Positions 6,657 to 15,222 of a stretch of 60,230 nt of DNA are shown piece by piece. The translations under genes were made by a program, and so were the position numbers. The DNA is from a virus. Each line of letters starts with the position of its first letter. Within the stretch, counting starts at the first letter, position 1. The notes under the pieces are model-generated. The model had not been told where the DNA came from and made no database searches. It was given only the letters and a program-made list of their open reading frames with translations. The stretch lies in IMG/VR virus record IMGVR_UViG_3300046683_000059, positions 1 to 60,230 of that record; one strand, given 5' to 3'.

Positions 6657-6863
6657 ATGACTAAGCCTTTTGCGTTCTTTAATAGAGATAACGGGTCACT
6701 TAGATTTGAAACTTTGCGTGAATTAAGAAATGCTCGTATAGGTGAGCCAAGAGAGATATCGCTTTATACTCAGGAACAGGTAGATACATTACTGAATGAA
6801 ATTAAAGGACTAAAGGAACTAGCGGGTACTAATAACACAAGACGTTTACCTTTAATAGACTAG
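6657..6863 (+). CDS. Hypothetical protein (68 aa)
   Basis: Preceded by TAGGAG (6641-6646). It reads as a small soluble protein with a C-terminal helix (YTQEQVDTLLNEIKGLKEL). No family recognised. The membrane-protein gene at 6874 follows closely. Confidence 0.6.
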   Translation: MTKPFAFFNRDNGSLRFETLRELRNARIGEPREISLYTQEQVDTLLNEIKGLKELAGTNNTRRLPLID

Positions 6864-6873
6864 GAGTAAAATA

Positions 6874-7035
6874 ATGATTATTGCACTTAGTTTGTTAGTA
6901 TGTATAATTGGTCTTCTAATGTATGCTTTATCAGCTAATCCTAAGCTGGTTCGTGTTGGCGAAATTATGTTCGCTGCTGGTCTATTAGCGTTCCTTATAA
7001 ACGCTAGAGAAATTTTACAGGTAATAGGACATTAA
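6874..7035 (+). CDS. Small two-span membrane protein (53 aa)
   Basis: TAGGAG (6861-6866) precedes ATG 6874. Residues 2-19 (IIALSLLVCIIGLLMYAL) and about 28-43 (VGEIMFAAGLLAFLIN) are hydrophobic spans separated by a short polar loop containing NPK. Similar two-span proteins of about 50 residues occur in many phages, often of unknown function. Its place just upstream of the polymerase argues against a simple holin role. Confidence 0.6.
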   Translation: MIIALSLLVCIIGLLMYALSANPKLVRVGEIMFAAGLLAFLINAREILQVIGH

Positions 7036-7056
7036 CAAGAAAGGACCATCCCACTT

Positions 7057-8961
7057 ATGATTCCTATATTTCTAGATTTTGAAACACATTACTCGAAAGA
7101 GTATTCGCTTAAGCGAATGTCAAATCAAGAGTATATATACGACCCTCGATTTAAAACACATGGTTGCGGTGTGGCTATTGGCCGCGACTCTCCCCGCTGG
7201 TTTAGCGGGCCTACCTTAATAGCGCTTTTACAGCGTGCCGTGCCGGGTAATGTAGTCGTCTGCCATCATGCAGCGTTCGACGTATCTATCTTAGCATGGC
7301 GCTTTAAACTCCGTCCTCGTTTTATAATTGACACACTGGGTATGTCGCGTGCTTTAATTGGCGAGCGCTTACGATCCCATAGTTTAGATTCAATTGCTCA
7401 TTATCTACTTGGCAAAGAGAAAGGACATTATTTAGCTTCTACTATGGGAATTAAAGACTTACGGAAAGATGAAGAGGCGAAATTAGCGGAGTACTGTCTA
7501 GACGATGTTAGATTATGTCGAGAGATTTTTTATGCCTTAATTCCTTACATGCCTAAGCCAGAACTACCGGTAATAGATATGGTAGCACGCATGTATACGG
7601 AACCTAAGCTACTTTTAGATCAAGAACTATTAATGCAATATCACTCAGAAGTAGTAGCCAAAAGACTGTGTGCATTAGATGAAGCAGGTATAGAAAATCC
7701 AACGGAAGTTAGGTCTAATCCGCAGTTTGCAGCGGCGCTACAGCGGCTAGGGGTCATACCCCCTATGAAGACCAGCCCCACGACCGGGAAGCTCACCTAT
7801 GCCTTTGCCAAGACGGATGAAGGGCTACAGGCGCTAGAGGATCACCCCGACGAACGGGTACAGGCACTGGTTGCCGCTAGACTGGAGAATAGAAGTACTT
7901 TAGCAGAAACAAGAGCAGAAAGTTTTATTACTGCTAGTCGATATGGTGAGTTACCTATTGGTTATAATTATAGTGGCGCACAAACTACACATAGATTCTC
8001 CGGTGCTTATGGTATGAATTTACAGAACCTACCTAGAGGGGGAGCGTTACGTAAATCTATTATGGCACCAGAAGGCTATGAACTAGTAGTAGGTGATCAA
8101 AGTCAAATTGAACTTAGAATTACTTTTGCACTGGCAATACATCTATATTTAAAACGATATCCAGATAACGGGTATGAACATTTACCAGAAGTAGAAGCAT
8201 TACAAATACTAGCTGGTGGTGGCGATCTTTATGCTACGTTTGGTAGTTATATTTACCAGACAGAGATAACAAAAGAAACTCATCCTTATGAACGTCAAGT
8301 TAGTAAGAGCGCAGTTTTAGGTTTAGGTTTTGGAATGGGTAAAGATAAGTTTATCGCCTATTGTAGACAGCAGAATATTGAAATGGACGATGGGCTAGCA
8401 GCATATATAGTAAAATTTTATAGAGAGAAATACAGCTTAGTTCCGCAGTTGTGGAAATATCTTAACGATTGTTTTAAAGAGTTCTGTGCTTTTAATGACC
8501 CAATACAGCTTTTCAATGAACCTAATATTACAATCGAATTTACTAGAACGCCACGTAGTGTAATAGCCGGTGCTGTTACTGCATGGGCTAACGATGTATC
8601 CATAGGACTTCCGGGACAACTAAGAGTAAAATATCCTCAATTAATGTTCCATCCCGGTAGTCGCCAGTTTACTTATGAAAGAGCTAATGGAACGACACAC
8701 CTTTTCGCTGGCAAGTTCGTTGAAAATCTGGTACAGTACCTAGCGCGGCAGATCATCATGGAGCAGACCGTAAGAGTTAATCGCCGGTATCCTGTTGTGA
8801 TGAGTACCCATGATGAGATAGCAGCGCTTCCAGAGAAAAGTAAAACAGAACAGTGTAAAGTTGAAATGAAAGAAATAATGGAAGAAAGAATGTCGTGGTG
8901 GCCGAGTCTACCTTTAAATGCTGATATACATAGTGCAGTCAGATACGGAGAAGCAAAGTGA
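7057..8961 (+). CDS. Family A DNA polymerase with 3'-5' exonuclease
   Basis: This 634-residue replicative polymerase has exonuclease motifs LDFET (residues 7-11), VCHHAAFD (about 68-75) and YCLDD (about 148-152). Polymerase motif A is GDQSQIELR (about 346-354), motif B is RQVSKSAVLGLGFG (about 411-424) and motif C is THDE (about 587-590). Aligning motif B with E. coli Pol I places a leucine at position 762, which affects nucleotide selection and speed. There is no 5'-3' exonuclease domain. It is the first gene of the replication operon. A GC-rich island (7741-7885) interrupts otherwise AT-rich codon use between the exonuclease and palm parts. Confidence 0.95.
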   Translation: MIPIFLDFETHYSKEYSLKRMSNQEYIYDPRFKTHGCGVAIGRDSPRWFSGPTLIALLQRAVPGNVVVCHHAAFDVSILAWRFKLRPRFIIDTLGMSRALIGERLRSHSLDSIAHYLLGKEKGHYLASTMGIKDLRKDEEAKLAEYCLDDVRLCREIFYALIPYMPKPELPVIDMVARMYTEPKLLLDQELLMQYHSEVVAKRLCALDEAGIENPTEVRSNPQFAAALQRLGVIPPMKTSPTTGKLTYAFAKTDEGLQALEDHPDERVQALVAARLENRSTLAETRAESFITASRYGELPIGYNYSGAQTTHRFSGAYGMNLQNLPRGGALRKSIMAPEGYELVVGDQSQIELRITFALAIHLYLKRYPDNGYEHLPEVEALQILAGGGDLYATFGSYIYQTEITKETHPYERQVSKSAVLGLGFGMGKDKFIAYCRQQNIEMDDGLAAYIVKFYREKYSLVPQLWKYLNDCFKEFCAFNDPIQLFNEPNITIEFTRTPRSVIAGAVTAWANDVSIGLPGQLRVKYPQLMFHPGSRQFTYERANGTTHLFAGKFVENLVQYLARQIIMEQTVRVNRRYPVVMSTHDEIAALPEKSKTEQCKVEMKEIMEERMSWWPSLPLNADIHSAVRYGEAK

Positions 8962-9245
8962 ATTATATTAAAGAGTTTTCTTTTGTGCAAATGGATGGTT
9001 CTATTAAAGTTTATAATGAACAACCGTGGTGGATGGGGTTGCCGATGCAGAAGCATGAGTACCGGGTTACTCCTCCGTCTAAGAGAAAAACTAAAGCGGA
9101 AAAGATTAGTGATACCATGACTAAGATCGGGCGCATGAACCGGGATACCCATATTACAGCGCTTTTAAGTCAAGGTATTGTTAGACGCAAGCGTGAGACT
9201 GGCAGGGTTACTATTCGGGATGTAATGGACAAACAGGACAAGTGA
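8958..9245 (+). CDS. Basic hypothetical protein (95 aa)
   Basis: Starts at GTG 8958, overlapping the polymerase stop as GTGA, with GGAGAAG just upstream. The C-terminal half is rich in Lys and Arg with a helix-turn pattern (SDTMTKIGRMNRDTHITALL). A DNA-binding or polymerase-accessory role fits the position but is not shown. Its stop overlaps the next GTG. Confidence 0.6.
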   Translation: MNYIKEFSFVQMDGSIKVYNEQPWWMGLPMQKHEYRVTPPSKRKTKAEKISDTMTKIGRMNRDTHITALLSQGIVRRKRETGRVTIRDVMDKQDK

Positions 9246-9376
9246 AAAAGATTGTATTCATGGCGTTGTTTTTTGTACTGGTAATGGCAGGATTAGCTTA
9301 CTGGGACTGGCTTGTATACGGTGAATGTATACAAGCTGGTAATCCTTGGTGGTACTGTGCGAGGGTTGCATCTTGA
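9242..9376 (+). CDS. Single-span small membrane protein (44 aa)
   Basis: GTG 9242 overlaps the preceding stop. KKIVFMALFFVLVMAGLAYW (residues 2-21) is a membrane span, possibly an uncleaved signal anchor. A short tail with two Cys and several Trp follows. The coding region contains the perfect inverted repeat at 9311-9335. The stop overlaps the next start as TTGA. Function unknown. Confidence 0.55.
   Translation: MKKIVFMALFFVLVMAGLAYWDWLVYGECIQAGNPWWYCARVAS
9311..9335 (+). repeat. Inverted repeat CTTGTATAC / GTATACAAG
   Basis: Nine-base arms, perfect, separated by GGTGAAT, lying inside a small gene and 40 bases before the nuclease start. The half-sites resemble the GTATAC sites clustered at 58688-58759 and 38-262. 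It could be an operator or an mRNA hairpin. Confidence 0.5.
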
Positions 9377-10044
9377 GTTCCATAATTTATTCTTGGTCTT
9401 TACTAGAACAATATGAGACTTGCCCTTTTAAAGCTTATCACCAGAATGTGATAAAAGACATTCCTTGGGTAGAAACAGTAGAAAACAAATGGGGCAATGA
9501 AGTACATAGCGCACTAGAACGTTGTGCTAGATTAAGAGTATTACCAGAAGATAGATTTAAAGAGTTAAGCTATATAGCCGCAGCGTTTTTATCTGCAACT
9601 GGAGAACTAAGACCGGAAGTAAAACTAGGAGTAGATAGAGATTTAAACGCTTGTGACTTTTATGCTCCTGAAGTCTTTATACGAGGTAACAACGCAGACT
9701 TAATTATAGATTACAATACATGGGCTGTGGTGTGGGATTACAAGACTGGTAAAAAGAAAACCGGATCAAAACAATTAATGCTTACTGCTCTTATGGTATT
9801 CGCCAAGTTTCCACGTTTAGAAAAATTGATATGCTCTTATATTTGGACACAAGCTAAAACACTAAAACCAGAAAAAGAAATTTACTATAGACACCAGATA
9901 CCCGAAATGTGGAAACGCTTTCTAGTTATAATAGGAGAAATTGAACATTGTAATACAGCGAATATCTGGTATAAAAGACAGAATGGGCTTTGCCGTGCCT
10001 ATTGCCCCGTAACCGGGTGTGAATACAACGGGAGACACAAATGA
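9373..10044 (+). CDS. RecB/Cas4-like PD-(D/E)XK nuclease (223 aa)
   Basis: Start taken as TTG 9373, overlapping the previous stop. YSWSLLEQYETCPFKAYH (about residues 5-22) is the usual opening of RecB-family nucleases. WGNEVHSALE carries the histidine, ADLIIDY the aspartate and WDYKTG the D-x-K. One early cysteine (ETC) plus three near the end (CRAYCPVTGC) recalls the four-cysteine iron-sulfur clamp of AddB and Cas4. The family trims DNA ends in recombination; in phages it sits with replication genes, as here. Confidence 0.75.
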   Translation: MSSIIYSWSLLEQYETCPFKAYHQNVIKDIPWVETVENKWGNEVHSALERCARLRVLPEDRFKELSYIAAAFLSATGELRPEVKLGVDRDLNACDFYAPEVFIRGNNADLIIDYNTWAVVWDYKTGKKKTGSKQLMLTALMVFAKFPRLEKLICSYIWTQAKTLKPEKEIYYRHQIPEMWKRFLVIIGEIEHCNTANIWYKRQNGLCRAYCPVTGCEYNGRHK

Positions 10045-10250
10045 GATGGAAAAACAAAATAATTCCAAAAGAGGGAGATGTTAGAGAAAGAAATGAGTTT
10101 CTTCTATTTCCAAAAACTATTAATGGAGAAACCCGTTGGCTTGAGTTTGCTATGTATCGCCAAGTTTTAAAACTGCAAAAGGGTGATATGAGAGATATGG
10201 TAGATTCAGATTTATGGTATTGGAAAAATTTAGATTGGATAACGCCATGA
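10041..10250 (+). CDS. Tryptophan-rich hypothetical protein (69 aa)
   Basis: Overlaps both neighbours with ATGA. The sequence is rich in Trp and Arg (RWKNK, TRWLEFAMYRQVLKL, WYWKNLDWI), resembling small phage proteins found beside DUF7694 genes. It looks folded, without membrane spans. Function unknown. Confidence 0.6.
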   Translation: MRWKNKIIPKEGDVRERNEFLLFPKTINGETRWLEFAMYRQVLKLQKGDMRDMVDSDLWYWKNLDWITP

Positions 10251-10615
10251 TAAATTTAAATGCTCTTAATTACGCTCGAAACTCAGAATTTGAAAAGAGG
10301 GTTTATGGCGTTACTGGCAATGCGGGTAATGGTGTATTCGTATTTAAGTCTTGTGTGGATGGTGATCCTTTGCGTGTTATTGCTAGCGATGGCGACGGAT
10401 GGGATCATGTTAGTGTGTCACGCATTGACCGGATACCCACGTATGAAGAGATGGAACAAATAGCATCTTTAATTTTTCAACCGGATGAAACAGCAGTACA
10501 ATACCATGTTCCTAAAAGCGAACATGTAAATTACCATCCTTTTTGTTTACATTGGTGGCGTCCAACAAGAGACTATCTGCCAAAACCACCTTTTATTATG
10601 GTAGCGCCAAAATGA
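10247..10615 (+). CDS. DUF7694-like phage protein (122 aa)
   Basis: Start at ATG 10247 by the ATGA overlap. The core DGDGWDHVSVSR (about residues 49-60), then PTYEEMEQIASLIF, VQYHVPKSEHVNYHP and LHWWRP, matches the DUF7694 family. That family is widespread in phages and has conserved Trp, His and Pro positions but no known function. Length is close to the family norm. Confidence 0.7.
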   Translation: MINLNALNYARNSEFEKRVYGVTGNAGNGVFVFKSCVDGDPLRVIASDGDGWDHVSVSRIDRIPTYEEMEQIASLIFQPDETAVQYHVPKSEHVNYHPFCLHWWRPTRDYLPKPPFIMVAPK

Positions 10616-10914
10616 GTACTCCTGAGTCAAAAGTAAAACAGAAAGTTAGAGCGCTTCTGGACAAATACAATATTTATTACTTTATGCCAGTTAAACATCA
10701 ATTATACGGTAAAGCTGGAATCGGAGACTTTATCTGTTGTGTTAACAGTAGATTCTTAGCGATTGAAACTAAAGGACCAGATGGAGAAGAAACAGAGTTA
10801 CAAGAAGAGGATACTAAAAGCGTAAAAAGATCGAATGGAATTAAGGTGGTTATAAAAATGGAAGATTTACACAAATTAGAAGTAATCATACATCAACTAC
10901 TACTGGAGAGTTAA
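10612..10914 (+). CDS. VRR-NUC-like small nuclease (100 aa)
   Basis: Start at ATG 10612 (ATGA overlap). ESKVKQKVRALLDKY opens the fold, GIGDFICC (about residues 41-48) supplies the aspartate and AIETKGPDG (about 54-62) the E-x-K. TELQEED follows, as in VRR-NUC and Holliday-junction-resolvase-like nucleases. In phages this family resolves branched DNA or prepares ends. Stand-alone size fits. Confidence 0.75.
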   Translation: MSTPESKVKQKVRALLDKYNIYYFMPVKHQLYGKAGIGDFICCVNSRFLAIETKGPDGEETELQEEDTKSVKRSNGIKVVIKMEDLHKLEVIIHQLLLES

Positions 10915-10915
10915 A

Positions 10916-11347
10916 ATGACCGCTCTTAAGCAAGAAACTAAGCGCACCGCAGAAGCAATATTTGACGTGATTAGGGATAAAGAAAGTCCTGTAAGTGCAG
11001 GAGATATAGCTAAAGAATTTAATCTTGGAGGAGGACGGCACGCAGACCTTGCCCAAGCTTTAAAGCTTTTAGTGAAACAAGATAAAGTAGAAAAGACAGG
11101 TGAAGGTAGAGGTAGTAAATATCTTATAGTAAAAGATGCTAAACCACTTACTAAAGCAGAAGCGCAAGAGCAATTAAATGTCCCTCCAGTGCCAGAAGGC
11201 AAGAAAGGTAAAGCTGTACCGGTCCATATGGTGGAGGTACCAAGGGCTACGCTTAAGGTGCTGGTGAAGGCTGTGATGCAGTGCTGTACTCCGATGGATA
11301 ACACGCTGTTACGTGCCACGATGCAATGCATGGAGAAACTAATCTAA
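10916..11347 (+). CDS. Winged-helix DNA-binding protein (143 aa)
   Basis: Starts one base after the nuclease stop. Residues about 10-62 look like a winged helix: helix 1 (KRTAEAIFDVIRDKE), a helix-turn-helix (VSAGDIAKEF and HADLAQALKLLVKQDKVEK) and a wing (GEGRGSKYLIV). The C-terminal 50 residues include a GC-rich coded segment and a helix with paired cysteines (VMQCCTPMD). It may regulate early genes or assist replication. Confidence 0.6.
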   Translation: MTALKQETKRTAEAIFDVIRDKESPVSAGDIAKEFNLGGGRHADLAQALKLLVKQDKVEKTGEGRGSKYLIVKDAKPLTKAEAQEQLNVPPVPEGKKGKAVPVHMVEVPRATLKVLVKAVMQCCTPMDNTLLRATMQCMEKLI

Positions 11348-11805
11348 TGAACGCTACTTTAGAATTTGAAATTAATAAAGCAATTGAAAAATCTCTACCG
11401 TCTGAATTGGGTAATGCTTTAAAGAAACGGCTTGAAGATGCGGATAAATTTGAAACAGACTATAAAGGAATAATAGTAAAGTACGATATGGCGTTAAAAG
11501 AAAAAGGAGAATTAAAAGACCAACTAGAAAAAGCGCAACGAGAAAGAGCCAAACACGCTGTTTTAGAAGCAAGGGAAAATGCAGTTAGGATAAGGGAAGA
11601 GAAAGCGGCTGTTACAGAATTGGAAACTAAGTTAAAAGCGGAAGAGAAGATAAGTGCCGCACTTGGTGGTGCTTTAGCTGGACTAGTTCGTAATGCCGAG
11701 TATCGGACTCAAGTGTTTACCAGTGTACCTTTACCTATTGCACCGGGAGGTTATGGTACACAAACCGGACAAGGTTCTGAAACCCGCGAACGCAAACAGG
11801 AGTAA
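11347..11805 (+). CDS. Coiled-coil hypothetical protein (152 aa)
   Basis: Start at ATG 11347, shared with the upstream stop (TAATG). Residues about 5-115 are charged heptad repeats (LEKAQRERAKHAVLEAREN), a long coiled coil. The tail is Gly/Gln/Thr rich and probably disordered. No enzyme motif. It may act as a dimeric adaptor in the replication cluster. Confidence 0.65.
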   Translation: MNATLEFEINKAIEKSLPSELGNALKKRLEDADKFETDYKGIIVKYDMALKEKGELKDQLEKAQRERAKHAVLEARENAVRIREEKAAVTELETKLKAEEKISAALGGALAGLVRNAEYRTQVFTSVPLPIAPGGYGTQTGQGSETRERKQE

Positions 11806-11808
11806 GCC

Positions 11809-12303
11809 ATGACACGCATGACTACTAAAGAAATTGATTTACTAACCTGTGCAAGTTTAATTGCACGATTGAATACTAGTGAAGAAACACCAGAACATAA
11901 GTTATTCAAAGCTGCGTATGATTTAATCAAGGATGAAAGGTACTGGTGTAAATATCATATGAGACAGACTGTTAAAGAAATGGAATTTAGAGCAGTAGCT
12001 GTAAAAATGCCAATGGTTATGGAGTTTGTACACGGTTCTGAAGTAATGGAAGATTTAGATTACACTTTTGAAATACGATATATGCCAGTTTACTTTGACC
12101 AGTTTTGTACTTACGGTGCTTTACGGGAAGCTGCCCGTAATATAGATTGTTTTAGCATAGGTAAAGTAATGGAAATAGTAATCAATGCTTTATCTGATTC
12201 TATTGGTGGTCAACGTATTGACCAGTATAATGATATGCACACTCATGCAGAAGTAATGGGTATGTTTCATAGAACCGCTGAACGGATGGGGTGGTCACTA
12301 TGA
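11809..12303 (+). CDS. Hypothetical protein (164 aa)
   Basis: Starts four bases after the coiled-coil gene. It is a soluble, mostly helical protein with scattered Met and Cys and no recognised motif. The end overlaps the next gene as ATGA. It is within the replication operon, so a DNA-metabolism role is possible but unproven. Confidence 0.6.
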   Translation: MTRMTTKEIDLLTCASLIARLNTSEETPEHKLFKAAYDLIKDERYWCKYHMRQTVKEMEFRAVAVKMPMVMEFVHGSEVMEDLDYTFEIRYMPVYFDQFCTYGALREAARNIDCFSIGKVMEIVINALSDSIGGQRIDQYNDMHTHAEVMGMFHRTAERMGWSL

Positions 12304-12641
12304 GTACAGCACCAGTAAGAGAAAAGATTGAACTGAATGATAAAATAATAGACGTGATGGCTAAAGTAGCAGAAGGCAATCTAGATGCTAGTACTATCCT
12401 TGCACATCTTGTTAGTATGTACCCTACTGAGGGAATTTATACTTTACTTACTCTTAACGATATGAATATGCGCGGTCCTCAAATTGTGGTAGCGTATAAA
12501 GACTTCTGTAAAGAAGATTTAGCTAAGTTTAAAGAGGTAATTGATAACCGCAGTCAAGAGGTAGTAGATGTAGTAAACTCTATTATGGGTCATTATGCAA
12601 CCGCTGTAACTCATGGAGCAAGCTTTAATGCTCGCTCATAA
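12300..12641 (+). CDS. Hypothetical protein (113 aa)
   Basis: Start ATG 12300 overlaps the preceding stop. Helical, acidic, no known motif. Its 3' end overlaps the SNF2 helicase start by 14 bases, and the helicase ribosome site (GGAG at 12616-12619) lies within it. Confidence 0.6.
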   Translation: MSTAPVREKIELNDKIIDVMAKVAEGNLDASTILAHLVSMYPTEGIYTLLTLNDMNMRGPQIVVAYKDFCKEDLAKFKEVIDNRSQEVVDVVNSIMGHYATAVTHGASFNARS

Positions 12642-14166
12642 GGGTCAACTTGTAATGCAGGTAGATCAACCATATGCGGTCTTAGATGCCGTACCCCACG
12701 GTATGATAACTTATGTTAATGGCAAACAGTTTGTAGTAGTTCCACACAACGCAGATGTAGTTAAGATTCTACGTAACATAGGATTAAAGCCACCACTTGT
12801 AGAGTTAGATGGGTTTCAATTTACTGGCAAAGATAAGCCATTTGACCATCAGAAAAGTAGTACACAGTTCCTAGTCACACATAAGAGAGCTTTTAATCTT
12901 AGTGACATGGGAACGGGTAAGACCAAATCGGCTTTATGGGCTGCGGAATACCTTAAACAACATGGGGTTATTAAAAGAATCCTAGTAGCTTGCCCCTTGT
13001 CTGTAATTAGTGTATGGGAAGAAGAGTGTTGGAATACTGTACCACATAGAAGCATCTCAAGGCTATTAGGTACAAGAGAGAGGAGAATAGAGAAACTTAA
13101 ATTAGGTGCGGAGATTTGCGTTATTAACCATGATGGTGTTACTACTATCTTAGATGAATTGATAGCCGCTAATTTTGACTTGCTTATCATTGATGAGGCA
13201 AGTGCATACCGAAACGCTCAGACAAGGCGTACCAAACGAGTCAAGAGGCTCACGCTAGGCATACCGTGGCTATGGCTAATGACCGGCACGCCAGCCCCTA
13301 AAGCGCCTACAGACGCTTTCTCTTTGATTAAACTAGTTAATCCTAGTAGCTTTCCTGCCGGGTTTACATTGTTTAAAGAAATAACAATGATGAAGGTAGC
13401 CAATTTTAAATGGATACCAAGAGCAATAGCTAAAGAATTTGTATACAAGCATCTTCAACCGGCGATTAGGTTTAAGAAAAGCGAATGTTTAGATTTACCA
13501 CCGGTTACACATGTCAACCGTATGTGTGAATTGACAGAACAGCAAAAGAAAGGATTTAAGTTAATGAAAGCCCGCATGGTGATGGAACAGCATGATGGTG
13601 AAAGAATCACAGCCGCTAATGCCGCAGTTAAACTAATTAAACTAGTTCAAATATGCTGTGGTGTTATTAAAGATAATCAAGGATTACACTATAAACTAGA
13701 CTCTACTTTTAGGTTAAAACTTCTAAATGAAATAGTAGAAGAATCGGGAAATAAAAATATTATATTTGTACCATTCCTTGGTGTCATGGCAATGGTCCAA
13801 GAGTATTTAAAGAAACAAGGATATAGCACTGGACTTGTAAATGGTGATGTTAGTTTTACTGAAAGAACAAAAATATTTAACGAGTTTCAGAATGGCGATA
13901 CACAAGTACTAATAGCTCATCCTAGAACTGCTGCCCACGGTTTGAATTTAACTGCATCTGCCTATGTGACGTGGTATGCTCCTATTTTTAGTGCGGAACA
14001 ATACTTACAAGCTAATAACAGAATAGATCGACCGGGGCAAACTAAGAATATGACTATAGCACATATCATAGCTACCCCTTTAGAAGCTGGTTTATATCGT
14101 GCTTTATGGGGACAAGTTAGTATGCAGCAAGCTATTTTAGAACAATACGAGGGGCTAATAAAATGA
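12628..14166 (+). CDS. SNF2-family DEAD-like helicase (512 aa)
   Basis: I prefer ATG 12628 (GGAG eight bases upstream) to ATG 12613. Motifs in order: I DMGTGKTKSA (about residues 93-102), Ia LVACPLSVI, II IIDEAS (about 188-193), III LMTGTPAPK, V HPRTAAHGLNL and VI QANNRIDRPGQT (about 470-481). These are the SF2/SNF2 ATPase signatures of DNA translocases. Phage homologues are thought to act in replication, fork remodelling or annealing. No DnaB-type replicative helicase is visible, so this and the primase-helicase are the motors of the module. Confidence 0.9.
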   Translation: MLAHKGQLVMQVDQPYAVLDAVPHGMITYVNGKQFVVVPHNADVVKILRNIGLKPPLVELDGFQFTGKDKPFDHQKSSTQFLVTHKRAFNLSDMGTGKTKSALWAAEYLKQHGVIKRILVACPLSVISVWEEECWNTVPHRSISRLLGTRERRIEKLKLGAEICVINHDGVTTILDELIAANFDLLIIDEASAYRNAQTRRTKRVKRLTLGIPWLWLMTGTPAPKAPTDAFSLIKLVNPSSFPAGFTLFKEITMMKVANFKWIPRAIAKEFVYKHLQPAIRFKKSECLDLPPVTHVNRMCELTEQQKKGFKLMKARMVMEQHDGERITAANAAVKLIKLVQICCGVIKDNQGLHYKLDSTFRLKLLNEIVEESGNKNIIFVPFLGVMAMVQEYLKKQGYSTGLVNGDVSFTERTKIFNEFQNGDTQVLIAHPRTAAHGLNLTASAYVTWYAPIFSAEQYLQANNRIDRPGQTKNMTIAHIIATPLEAGLYRALWGQVSMQQAILEQYEGLIK

Positions 14167-14474
14167 TAGACTTAGAAGCTAAAATCATGTATCAGTTAAA
14201 GGCGATTCTTGCCGGTGAAGCTACGTTACTGGAACAAGCACATTCATTTAATATTAATGTGGAAAGAGTAGAAGAACAAGTGCGCCGGTTACTAGCAGAG
14301 AAAAAGATTTTTGGATCGGATGACGTAATGGATGTTATCATGGCTGGCTATTGTATAGGTCGAAAGGATCAAGCACTAGCCTCATTCGCTGACTTAGTTG
14401 GTAAAGAGAAACTACAAGAATTATTTAGTAAAGTATGTATCGAACTGGGAATACAACCACAGAGGCTAAACTAA
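14163..14474 (+). CDS. Hypothetical protein with possible HTH (103 aa)
   Basis: ATGA overlap with the helicase gene. Residues about 15-45 (ILAGEATLLEQAHSFNINVE) could form a helix-turn-helix. The rest is helical. No family recognised. The end overlaps the exported-protein gene (TAATG). Confidence 0.55.
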   Translation: MIDLEAKIMYQLKAILAGEATLLEQAHSFNINVERVEEQVRRLLAEKKIFGSDDVMDVIMAGYCIGRKDQALASFADLVGKEKLQELFSKVCIELGIQPQRLN

Positions 14475-15211
14475 TGAAACGTACTCTGCTTTACTCTTTA
14501 ATCTTAGCTGCAACGGCAACAAGCGCTGCTCCTGTAGTTATTATCAATGGAACTTGTACCGTCACGCCTTCTAGTGATATTACGGTAAAAGCGGATACGG
14601 GCAATATTATAGTGACTGGTACTTTTAGCAATGCTTGTGGTAATGTTGTTACGCCACCCCCTGTAGAGCCACCACCGGTAGAAATACCCACTGCCTGTAC
14701 GGAAGGGAGTCCAGTAGGCGAATTAGGTAAATTAGGCTATGGTAGACAATGCAGCGGAAGCATTCGTACTTATAATACTAGTATGAATCCTAAACCAAAA
14801 TGGGATAATACTTATGAAGGATTAATGGCTGGTCCTTGGCCCGGTAATAAAGCTCAATTTGGATGGGCTTTATCTATGTTTGTTAAGTCAATGGGCTTTG
14901 GATCATTTAAATTTAATACAGGACAGGTAGAGGCAGGAGTAACATTTCAAAGTAATACTAGTTATGGTGTTCAAGGAACGATAAGTGTTAGTACAATACC
15001 GGGAGATTTTGAAGACACAACATCAGTTTGTAAAGGATCAGCAGTTAGTATATCAAGTAAAGCTGGAACTAGAGCAACATGTAAACTACAATTGAATACA
15101 GATTATTTCTTAAATATATCCAATGCAAATTACTTCCCACCGCATGAAACTATGTGTGAAGGTGGTAACCAATGTAATATAGCTTGGACTGTCTATAGCT
15201 ACGGAAACTAA
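14474..15211 (+). CDS. Second Sec-exported protein (245 aa)
   Basis: Start at ATG 14474. MKRTLLYSLILAATATSA (residues 1-18) is a signal peptide with a plausible cleavage near TSA-AP. The mature part begins with a short beta segment, then a proline linker (TPPPVEPPPVEIPTAC). A larger domain with at least six cysteines and many Gly, Ser, Thr and Asn follows, typical of a periplasmic or surface protein. It is translationally coupled inside a replication operon, an odd location for an exported protein. It is unrelated in sequence to the exported protein at 4927 as far as I can see. Role unknown; envelope modification is a guess. Confidence 0.65.
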   Translation: MKRTLLYSLILAATATSAAPVVIINGTCTVTPSSDITVKADTGNIIVTGTFSNACGNVVTPPPVEPPPVEIPTACTEGSPVGELGKLGYGRQCSGSIRTYNTSMNPKPKWDNTYEGLMAGPWPGNKAQFGWALSMFVKSMGFGSFKFNTGQVEAGVTFQSNTSYGVQGTISVSTIPGDFEDTTSVCKGSAVSISSKAGTRATCKLQLNTDYFLNISNANYFPPHETMCEGGNQCNIAWTVYSYGN

Positions 15212-15222
15212 AGGATAGTGTT

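Noticed and set aside
8673-9152. Minus-strand 159-residue frame
   Set aside because: Antisense to the polymerase end and the coupled downstream gene, with no motif.
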